Positions 1 through 5,154 of a DNA stretch of 12,652 nucleotides are shown here, one piece after another (position 1 is the stretch's first letter; every line of letters starts with the position of its first letter). The stretch is from Minisyncoccota bacterium (GTDB taxonomy: Bacteria > Patescibacteriota > Minisyncoccia > Minisyncoccales > PEYH01). Location: assembly GCA_028713795.1 (NCBI GenBank), contig JAQTNP010000022.1:1-12652 (forward strand), given 5' to 3'. The notes beneath the pieces are model-generated. The model had not been told where the DNA came from and made no database searches. It worked only from the letters and a program-made list of their open reading frames with translations. The translations under genes and the position numbers were made by a program.

Positions 1-1
1 T

Positions 2-202
2 GAAAGAAATGAAGCAGTAAAGAAATTAATTGCTCAGGTTATCAAGGTGTGCAATAAAAAGAAAAAGTATTCCGGGATATGCGGAGAAGCGCCTTCCACC
101 TATGTAGAATTTGCTAAATTCTTGGATAAAAATGGAATTGAGAGCGTTTCTTTAAGCCCAGATGCTGTCATCAAAACTATTATGAACTTAGGTAAAAAAT
201 GA
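2..202 (+). CDS. ppsA: Phosphoenolpyruvate synthase, C-terminal end (partial)
   Basis: This is the last 66 codons of a gene that begins before the window; frame 2 is open to a TGA at 200-202. The fragment contains the C-terminal signature of the PEP-utilising enzyme family, ICGEAPS, followed by a stretch ending FLDKNGIESVSLSPDAVIKT. In known PEP synthases this segment holds the catalytic Cys (the C of ICG, here about residue 27 of the fragment) and the end of the TIM barrel. The full enzyme converts pyruvate and ATP to PEP, AMP and phosphate in the cytoplasm. Pyruvate phosphate dikinase shares this region, but the 'SLSPDAVIKT' ending is more like PpsA. Its stop codon overlaps the next start (ATGA), so the two are probably translationally coupled. 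Confidence 0.88.
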   Translation, partial: ERNEAVKKLIAQVIKVCNKKKKYSGICGEAPSTYVEFAKFLDKNGIESVSLSPDAVIKTIMNLGKK

Positions 203-678
203 ATACTGATTTTGTAAATTTTGGCACCTATATTAATTACGAGGCTGATATTCTAAAGCAGGAGTTAGAAAAGAACAATATCGCTGTTAAAACTTTGTAC
301 CCAGGCACTTCTATTGGAAAAGAAACTTCTGGAGAGACGGGTTGGACTTCTTACACTTTACTTATACGTGAATGTGATATAGAAAAAGCTAATGAGATAA
401 AGGAGGGGATTGGAATAGAAATTGCCCAGACAATCCCTTTTGTTCCTGTTTCTAGATCAATTGCGAAACCAGGACATGCAAGATTTCTAACAATAACTGG
501 AATAATATTTTTCCTAGCTGCTATAATCACAGGAATATTTGGGGGAAAGTACTTCTTTAGCTTAGGCCTGTTAATGATATCTATATTAATGTTTACCATT
601 AACAGCATATTAATATTTATCCCTAAAAAAGAAAAATATGAACAACAAAACAAAGAAGATAATACTAACAGGGGATAG
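199..678 (+). CDS. DUF2007-like domain plus two-TM membrane protein
   Basis: This 159-residue protein has two parts. Residues 1 to about 70 are soluble and resemble the DUF2007 'putative signal-transducing' fold: an early hydrophobic strand, a helix in which ILKQELEKNNI stands out, then a second strand and helix (YTLLIRECDIEKANEI). Residues about 97-116 and 119-142 are strongly hydrophobic and predict a hairpin of two membrane helices, followed by a Lys-rich tail. The start is set by the ATGA overlap with the upstream ppsA end. The 3' end overlaps trpS by 41 nt in another frame. The family assignment rests on overall pattern, since DUF2007 has no catalytic motif to check; the membrane prediction is firmer. 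Function is unknown; a regulatory or sensing role would be a guess. Confidence 0.72.
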   Translation: MNTDFVNFGTYINYEADILKQELEKNNIAVKTLYPGTSIGKETSGETGWTSYTLLIRECDIEKANEIKEGIGIEIAQTIPFVPVSRSIAKPGHARFLTITGIIFFLAAIITGIFGGKYFFSLGLLMISILMFTINSILIFIPKKEKYEQQNKEDNTNRG

Positions 679-1630
679 GCCAACAGGTAAATTGCATTTA
701 GGACATTATGTTGGGTCTTTGAAGAAAAGAGTTGAATTGCAAGATCAATACGATTGCTATTTCTTTTTAGCTGATTACCAGGTTTTGGGAGACCAAATGG
801 GAAAACTGGGAATGATTAAGGAAAATATTAAAGAAATTGTTCTTGATTATCTTTCTGTCGGGATTGATCCCAAAAAATCTACTATATTTATTCAATCCCA
901 GATTCCTGAAATTGCCGAGTTGAATCTTTTGTTTTCAATGATGGTGACTCTGGCTAGAGTAAAAAGAAATCCAACAGTAAAAGACGAGATGCAGAGTTCT
1001 GGAATCAAAAAAGCAAGCGTTGGATTTGTAAGCTACCCAATATCTCAGGCAGCTGATATTTTAAGCGTAATGGCTAACTATGTTCCTGTGGGAAAAGACC
1101 AATTGCCCCATATTGAATTAACAAGGGAAATTGCTTCCAATTTTAACAGGCAATTTGGGAATGTTTTTCCAATTCCTGAAGCAATATTGAGCAAAACACC
1201 AATGCTGGTTGGATTAGACGGACAGAAAATGAGTAAATCTAGGAATAATGCGATATTTCTTTCTGATTCCGCAAAAACAGTTGAAGAAAAAGTAATGAAA
1301 GCCATTACTGATCCTAAAAAAATACGATTAGGGGACAAAGGACATCCTAAGGTTTGCAATATCTATAAATACTATGAAGCATTCTTCCCTGAAAAAGCTA
1401 AAGAGATCAAAGGAATGTGTGAAAGCGGAAAAATTGGTTGCGTGGAATGCAAAAAACAAATGGCCAGATTATTAAATGAATTTCTTGATCCGTTTAGATC
1501 TAAAAGAGATGAGTTTGCAAAACAGGATGGATTGATTGAAAGTATTCTAGAAGAAGGTAGAAAGAAAACTCAAGAAAAAACTTCCAAAACCCTATCTCTT
1601 GTTAAAAAAGCAATGGGTATGGATTATTAA
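638..1630 (+). CDS. trpS: Tryptophanyl-tRNA synthetase, candidate Fe-S type
   Basis: This 330-residue class Ic synthetase charges tRNA-Trp in the cytoplasm. The N-terminal GDRPTGKLHLGHYVG carries the HIGH signature (HLGH, residues 20-23), and QKMSKSRNN carries KMSKS (197-201). The length is normal for bacterial TrpRS. The C-terminal anticodon-binding part has four cysteines, C240, C261, C268 and C271, spaced C-x20-C-x6-C-x2-C. This closely resembles the [4Fe-4S]-binding motif described in Thermotoga maritima TrpRS (C-x22-C-x6-C-x2-C). The ATG at 638 is the only reasonable start before the HLGH region. It lies inside the upstream gene, with no good SD, so translation probably depends on coupling. 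The TAA at 1628-1630 abuts a minus-strand terminator from the convergent locus. Confidence 0.95.
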   Translation: MNNKTKKIILTGDRPTGKLHLGHYVGSLKKRVELQDQYDCYFFLADYQVLGDQMGKLGMIKENIKEIVLDYLSVGIDPKKSTIFIQSQIPEIAELNLLFSMMVTLARVKRNPTVKDEMQSSGIKKASVGFVSYPISQAADILSVMANYVPVGKDQLPHIELTREIASNFNRQFGNVFPIPEAILSKTPMLVGLDGQKMSKSRNNAIFLSDSAKTVEEKVMKAITDPKKIRLGDKGHPKVCNIYKYYEAFFPEKAKEIKGMCESGKIGCVECKKQMARLLNEFLDPFRSKRDEFAKQDGLIESILEEGRKKTQEKTSKTLSLVKKAMGMDY

Positions 1631-1661
1631 AAAGCCAAACGAGACCATTAAGGTCTCGTTT
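1630..1661 (-). terminator. Rho-independent terminator of the small minus-strand locus
   Basis: Perfect 10-bp stem: 1637-1646 (AAACGAGACC) pairs with 1652-1661, with a 5-nt loop. Read on the minus strand it is followed by GGC and then a run of five T (1633-1629). There is no T-run on the plus-strand side, so it serves minus-strand transcription. The T-run overlaps the trpS stop. The TGA of the membrane-peptide frame lies at its first base, which supports that frame as the translated one. Confidence 0.85.
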
Positions 1662-1762
1662 CACGGTGATCGCGCCCTCTTCATCATGGGCAACAGGAGC
1701 CCTATCAGCGCCACAACGTAAACCATGACGAAAACTAGAAGCAGCAAAACGATCTCTCTCAA
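1661..1762 (-). CDS. Putative tiny single-pass membrane peptide (start unresolved, possible frameshift)
   Basis: On the minus strand a frame ending in TGA at 1663-1661 encodes a very hydrophobic stretch (REIVLLLLVFVMVYVV, then ALIGLLLP) followed by a basic tail (MMKRARSP), an obvious single membrane helix with positive residues at one end. A TTG at 1762 gives 33 residues and an ATG at 1726 gives 21. The strong SD GGAGGTGAT (GGAGG at 1785-1781) is too far from either. It lies directly before an ATG at 1778 in another frame, which starts MHHEKLER. One extra GA unit in the (GA)4 run at 1760-1753 would fuse that ATG to the membrane frame and give a 39-residue protein. So this is either a frameshifted gene, a sequencing error, or a peptide with a non-standard start (ACG at 1771). 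G+C is clearly above the neighbours. No family recognised. Confidence 0.42.
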   Translation of the reverse strand: MREIVLLLLVFVMVYVVALIGLLLPMMKRARSP

Positions 1763-1780
1763 GCTTTTCGTGGTGCATCA

Positions 1781-1785
1781 CCTCC
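1781..1785 (-). promoter_or_regulatory. Strong Shine-Dalgarno of the small GC-rich locus
   Basis: Minus-strand GGAGGTGAT is a nine-base match to the 16S anti-SD complement, while most genes in this window have no evident SD. The nearest ATG (1778) is only 2 nt from GGAGG, which is tight. This unusual spacing is part of why the start of the small peptide is uncertain. Confidence 0.55.
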
Positions 1786-1797
1786 AAAGTGCGGGAT

Positions 1798-1829
1798 ATT
1801 AAAAGCTTACAACAATGTAAGCTTTTAAT
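1798..1829 (-). terminator. Probable valS terminator hairpin
   Basis: Perfect 14-bp inverted repeat (1798-1811 with 1816-1829) around a 4-nt loop, core AAAAGCTTACA/TGTAAGCTTTT. It begins 19 nt after the valS stop on the minus strand. The 3' arm ends in CTTTTAAT, which can serve as a U-tract. Since the stem is nearly symmetrical it could also act on the plus strand. Confidence 0.65.
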
Positions 1830-1848
1830 CAATAATCATTGGAAGTGA

Positions 1849-4194
1849 TTATTTAACTTCTATCTTTTTGACTGCCATTATTTTTTCTATTAATGGAAGA
1901 TATTTTTGAATCTTCTCTTTATCCTTTGTTTCTATTACAACTGTCTCAACTTCTGCTTTTATAGAGATTTTTTGTTCTGATTTATATTTTCTAATTTGTT
2001 CAATTGTATTTATAGCATTTTCAAAATCTTTTGTTTCTTTTGGAAAGTTAAATAGTTCTTTGTCTTCTGGAAAAGAAAACAAATGAATGCTTTTTATCTT
2101 TTCATTCTCTTTAAAGAATTCCTGATATATTTCTTCTGTAATAAACGGAATGATAGGGGAGTAAAGCTTTAAAACATTTAATAATAGATAGTATAGCGCG
2201 TATTGAACGCCCCTATCTTTGCTTTCATATGCTCTTGTCTTAATAATTTCCAGATAATTATCGCAGAAATCTGACCAAAAGAATTTATCTAATACTTCTT
2301 TGGCTTTTGCATATTCATATTCGTCCATTTTCTTATAATATTCTCTTGTCATCAAAGAGAATTTATTCAAAATCCATTTATCTTCGTCTTGTAATAGTTT
2401 TTTATCATTTTTTTCTGGAGAATAATTTTCAAGATGCAAAGACGAGAATTTGAAAGCGTTCCAAAGTTTTGTAACTAATCGCTTTCCATTTTTGATTTCT
2501 TCTTCGTTGAATTTCAAATCATCTCCTAAAGAAGATTGACTGGCCCAGCAGCGTAAAGCATCGGCTCCATATTGATTTATTACGGTTTCCGGCTCTATCA
2601 CATTTCCTTTTGATTTAGACATTTTTTCTCCTTTTGAATCCAAAAGAAAACCAGAAACTATGATTTCTTTAAAGGGAATGTTTTTGAAATGAAGATATGA
2701 GCGGACCATGGTATAGAAAAGCCAGAAGTTGATAATATCATGGGCCTGAGGGCGCATAGACATTGGGAATGCTTTTTTTGATATCTTTTTATCAAATCTG
2801 GATAATACAACCTGAGGAGTTAAAGAGCTTGTCATCCAAGTATCCATAATATCTGTTTCTGGGATAAATTCCTCAGATCCGCAAGAGCATTTTGTTTTTG
2901 GTTTTGCCGATAAAGGATCGATTGGTAACTGATCTTTATCGGCTACAATGATTTTTTTACATTTTTTACAATACCAGGCAGGTATCGGAATACCAAAATA
3001 TCTTTGCCTTGAAAAACACCAATCCCAAGAAAGGCCGTTAATCCAGTTATCTAATCTGGATTTCATGAATTTAGGTCTCCAATTCATTTTGCCGGATTGT
3101 TTTAAAAATTGATTTCTTAAATCAAGGTATTTTACAAACCATTGATTAGTAGGAAGTATTTCTATCTCTGTTTGGCATCTTTCATGGACATTTACTGTAT
3201 GAGATATTCTTTTTTGGGATTTTAAAAGATTCAATTCCTTTAATCTTTCTAAAATCTTTTCTCTGGCTTCTTTTATCGAAAGCCCGGAAAATTCCTTAGC
3301 CAATTCATTTAATTTCCTATCTTTGGTGATAGAAATCTTTAATGGAAGGTTATGCTTGAAGTACCATTCCATATCGGTTGTGTCTCCAAAGGTGCAAGAC
3401 ATGACAATTCCCGTTCCTTTATTAATATCAACTTTTTCATCAGAAAGTATCGGAACTTCCTGATTAAAAATCGGGACAATAGCTGTTTTTCCTATTAAAT
3501 TATTTTTTGATTTATCCAAAGGATGAACAAAGATTGAAACGCAGCTAGGTAGCAATTCTGGTCTTGTGGTTGAGATTAGAATCTTTTCTCCGGAGGTCAA
3601 TCTAAATTCAATATCATTGAAGAATGTTTCTATCTCTTTATCCTCCAATTCTGCTTGGGCAATAGCGGTCTGGCACTCTGGACACCATAGTACTGGCATC
3701 TCTTTTTTGTAAATTCTGCCTTGGTTGTACAAATCTAGAAAATATAACTGACTTAATTTCTGTGCTTCAGGACTAATAGTTGAATAGGCATTGTCAAAAT
3801 CTGAAGATAATCCTATTCTTTTCCAGCCAAAAATAAAATCAGGGAGGATGCCTTGAATTGTTTTTTGGCACAATTGGACAAATTTTTCCCTGCCTAATTG
3901 GAATAGAGTAACATTATGGATTTTTTCCACCAATCTTTCTGTTGGCAGCCCGTTATTATCTACTCCAAAAGGATATAAGACAGAAAATCCTTTCATTCTT
4001 TTGTATCTGGCAGTGATATCTGTATGGGTATATGAAAAAGCATGGCCTAAATGCATTTTGCCGCTCATTGTTGGCGGGGGAGTATCAATAGAAAAAATCT
4101 TCTTAGCTTTAGGGTTGAATGCAAAGATTTTTTCCTTTTCCCAAAATTCCTGCCATTTGGGTTCAGATATTGTAAAATCGTAATCTTTATTCAT
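1849..4194 (-). CDS. valS: Valyl-tRNA synthetase, archaeal/rickettsial type
   Basis: This 781-residue class Ia synthetase charges tRNA-Val. Visible features in order: TPPPTMSGKMHLGH with the HIGH motif (HLGH, 48-51); a zinc knuckle WCPEC (C171, C174); the CP1 editing domain with TTRPELLPSC and the GTGIV stretch; a second metal site (C409, C412, C436, C438); DTWMTSS; and KMSKSKGN (KMSKS 524-528). The NNGLPTERLVEK stretch after HLGH is characteristic of the Rickettsia ValRS, a lineage usually considered archaeal-type. The usual long C-terminal coiled coil of bacterial ValRS is not evident; the protein ends IEKIMAVKKIEVK. The frame is open upstream to 4257, but a consensus promoter whose -10 overlaps the ATG at 4212 favours the ATG at 4194 (MNKDYDF). 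No SD precedes it, so the leader is very short. Confidence 0.93.
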   Translation of the reverse strand: MNKDYDFTISEPKWQEFWEKEKIFAFNPKAKKIFSIDTPPPTMSGKMHLGHAFSYTHTDITARYKRMKGFSVLYPFGVDNNGLPTERLVEKIHNVTLFQLGREKFVQLCQKTIQGILPDFIFGWKRIGLSSDFDNAYSTISPEAQKLSQLYFLDLYNQGRIYKKEMPVLWCPECQTAIAQAELEDKEIETFFNDIEFRLTSGEKILISTTRPELLPSCVSIFVHPLDKSKNNLIGKTAIVPIFNQEVPILSDEKVDINKGTGIVMSCTFGDTTDMEWYFKHNLPLKISITKDRKLNELAKEFSGLSIKEAREKILERLKELNLLKSQKRISHTVNVHERCQTEIEILPTNQWFVKYLDLRNQFLKQSGKMNWRPKFMKSRLDNWINGLSWDWCFSRQRYFGIPIPAWYCKKCKKIIVADKDQLPIDPLSAKPKTKCSCGSEEFIPETDIMDTWMTSSLTPQVVLSRFDKKISKKAFPMSMRPQAHDIINFWLFYTMVRSYLHFKNIPFKEIIVSGFLLDSKGEKMSKSKGNVIEPETVINQYGADALRCWASQSSLGDDLKFNEEEIKNGKRLVTKLWNAFKFSSLHLENYSPEKNDKKLLQDEDKWILNKFSLMTREYYKKMDEYEYAKAKEVLDKFFWSDFCDNYLEIIKTRAYESKDRGVQYALYYLLLNVLKLYSPIIPFITEEIYQEFFKENEKIKSIHLFSFPEDKELFNFPKETKDFENAINTIEQIRKYKSEQKISIKAEVETVVIETKDKEKIQKYLPLIEKIMAVKKIEVK

Positions 4195-4210
4195 TTTTTT
4201 GAATTTATCC

Positions 4211-4239
4211 ATTATATATGGAAAATATGATTTTCTCAA
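4211..4239 (-). promoter_or_regulatory. sigma70-type promoter of valS
   Basis: On the minus strand: TTGAGA (4239-4234), a 17-nt spacer, then a perfect TATAAT (4216-4211). Transcription should begin about 4204-4202, 8-10 nt before the ATG at 4194. It lies just beyond the hairpin that ends the upstream GC-rich gene, so valS is independently transcribed, with an almost leaderless mRNA. The placement also excludes the longer in-frame starts at 4257 and 4212. Confidence 0.75.
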
Positions 4240-4248
4240 GAAAGAGTT

Positions 4249-4272
4249 GGCCCCCATTTTTTCATGGGGGCC
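4249..4272 (-). terminator. GC-rich hairpin downstream of the orphan gene
   Basis: Perfect 9-bp stem GGCCCCCAT/ATGGGGGCC (4249-4257 with 4264-4272) and a 6-nt loop, 24 nt after the stop of the 4297-4635 gene. The minus-strand sequence after it, AACTCTTTCTT, is only moderately T-rich, so this is a plausible but not ideal intrinsic terminator. A second small stem (4271-4275 with 4282-4286) abuts it. Confidence 0.6.
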
Positions 4273-4296
4273 TGATTCGTGTCAGGAGGACAGAGC

Positions 4297-4635
4297 TTAT
4301 GTCTTGGAGTAGTAAACTAGCAGATCGTTCTCGTCGTAAAGATCTCTTTCGCTCGAACGCCGGGCTAGATATACCTGCCCATTGAACCAGCGCAGGACCC
4401 ATATGATGAAGAACCCATCCCTTCTCTCGGGAAAGCAAAGGCGCTTACCCGACTTCACGATTTCCTCCACTTCTGGCGCTCTCTGAAGGATCCGCGCGTT
4501 CACCTCCCCTTCTACCAGATCGTCTGAACGCCCCAAAACGTTCAGGCACAGTTCTCTCGCAGTCATACTTGATCCTGTGCGATACGCCGCGGGTTCCAAC
4601 TTGTACGTTGTTTCGGTCCTGATAACTAAGTCCAT
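4297..4635 (-). CDS. Orphan GC-rich small protein, 112 aa, faint LysM-like pattern
   Basis: I do not recognise this protein. It is acidic to neutral and soluble-looking, with no signal peptide or membrane segment. It begins MDLVIRTETTYKLEPAAYR. Its middle (residues about 21-73) loosely follows the LysM layout: a T-A-R-E-L helix followed by VLG, then VNARILQRAPEVEEIV, then SGKRLCFPE in the position of 'I..GQ.L.IP'. The GDTL start of LysM is missing, so this is only a hint. The start at 4635 is fixed by AAAGGAGGA with GGAGG 6 nt upstream, the best SD in the window. Base composition (about half G+C, G/C-rich third positions) differs sharply from the A+T-rich neighbours. A 17-bp inverted repeat precedes it and a GC hairpin follows. 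Likely horizontally acquired or under different constraint. Confidence 0.75.
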   Translation of the reverse strand: MDLVIRTETTYKLEPAAYRTGSSMTARELCLNVLGRSDDLVEGEVNARILQRAPEVEEIVKSGKRLCFPERRDGFFIIWVLRWFNGQVYLARRSSERDLYDENDLLVYYSKT

Positions 4636-4650
4636 CGCATTCCTCCTTTG

Positions 4651-4699
4651 ATTGTTTGCTGCCCTCAATATATTATATGCACTGAGGGCAGCAAACAAT
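4651..4699. repeat. Perfect 17-bp inverted repeat, operator-like
   Basis: Arms 4651-4667 and 4683-4699 are perfect reverse complements (ATTGTTTGCTGCCCTCA and its complement) around a 15-nt A+T-rich centre. Neither flank has a T-run, so it is not an obvious terminator. It lies directly upstream of the SD of the 4297-4635 gene and contains that gene's best promoter candidate. It may be a protein-binding operator, an mRNA or DNA hairpin, or the end of a small element. Confidence 0.85.
4670..4698 (-). promoter_or_regulatory. Candidate promoter inside the inverted repeat
   Basis: On the minus strand, TTGTTT (4698-4693), a 17-nt spacer, and TAATAT (4675-4670); an overlapping TATAAT (4677-4672) gives a 15-nt spacer. 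The -35 lies in one arm of the 17-bp repeat, the -10 in the loop, and the expected start in the other arm. The leader would be about 28 nt and contain GGAGG at 4646-4642. Confidence 0.5.
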
Positions 4700-4746
4700 T
4701 CTGATAACAAAGAACTAATCAGATGCTATACAATACCACAGTAATA

Positions 4747-4752
4747 TATAAT
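4747..4752 (+). promoter_or_regulatory. Candidate -10 element for the response-regulator operon
   Basis: A perfect TATAAT lies 45 nt before the ATG at 4798, but no convincing -35 lies 16-18 nt upstream. An alternative pair, TTTACC (4761-4766) and TATTAT (4784-4789) with a 17-nt spacer, would start transcription at or after the GGAGG SD, so it fits less well. Some promoter is expected here, because the adjacent gene is divergent. Confidence 0.3.
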
Positions 4753-4797
4753 TGCAACTCTTTACCTATTGCTTAAAAGAAGATATTATGGAGGAAT

Positions 4798-5154
4798 ATG
4801 AAAAAAATAGTCCTAATTGAAGACGAGAAATATCTTGTAGATATTTATCTCAAAAAATTAGAAGGTGAGGAGTTAAAGATTTTTGCTTTTACCGTAGCAG
4901 AAGAAGCAGAAGAAACCATTGAAAAGGAAAAACCAGATTTAATCATTCTTGATATTTTGCTTCCTAAAGAAGATGGTTTAACTTTTCTTGAAAGATTAAG
5001 AAACAAAGGGGATAATACTCCAGTAATTATCCTTTCTAATTTCGAGGATAAATCATATAGATTAAAGGCAAAAGAATTGAATGCCAAAGAATACTATCTA
5101 AAGACCGATTATACGCCTTCGCAGGTAGCAGAATTAATCCAACAACATATATGA
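4798..5154 (+). CDS. Single-domain (CheY-like) response regulator receiver
   Basis: A 118-residue protein made of one receiver domain with no output domain. The acidic pocket is E8/D9, the phospho-acceptor is D52 (LIILDILLPKEDG), the switch Ser is S80 (PVIILSNFEDK) and the conserved Lys is K102 (YYLKTD), followed by a final helix. All residues needed for phosphorylation are present. It would take phosphate from a sensor kinase encoded elsewhere and act by protein contact. The start has an upstream GGAGG 3 nt from the ATG. Its TGA overlaps the aspS start (ATGA), so it is the first gene of the long envelope operon. No kinase partner is in the window, so what it controls cannot be read here. Confidence 0.92.
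   Translation: MKKIVLIEDEKYLVDIYLKKLEGEELKIFAFTVAEEAEETIEKEKPDLIILDILLPKEDGLTFLERLRNKGDNTPVIILSNFEDKSYRLKAKELNAKEYYLKTDYTPSQVAELIQQHI

Noticed and set aside
1626..1806. Near direct repeats ATTAAAAAGC (1626-1635) and ATTAAAAGC (1798-1806) as target-site duplications of the mini-locus
   Set aside because: They differ by one A, are short and A+T-rich, and one lies in a terminator stem; chance similarity is likely.
1602..1832. 76-codon minus-strand frame covering the trpS-valS gap
   Set aside because: It begins inside the valS terminator hairpin and reads through the intrinsic terminator into trpS. Only its SD-proximal part (from 1778) could be translated, as discussed for the small peptide.
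4001..4183. 60-codon plus-strand frame
   Set aside because: Lies antisense within valS and has no SD or family pattern; a shadow of the real gene.
4195..4257. N-terminal extension of valS to ATG 4257 or 4212
   Set aside because: These starts lie upstream of or within the TTGAGA-17-TATAAT promoter, and the extension overlaps the GC-rich hairpin of the neighbouring gene. ValRS homology begins at the 4194 start.
4636..4710. Upstream extension of the orphan gene to an ATG at 4710
   Set aside because: It would translate through the whole 17-bp inverted repeat and the likely promoter. The ATG at 4635 has an ideal SD.
4761..4789. TTTACC-17-TATTAT as promoter of the response regulator
   Set aside because: Transcription would begin in or after the GGAGG SD and leave it out of the mRNA; a start further upstream fits better.
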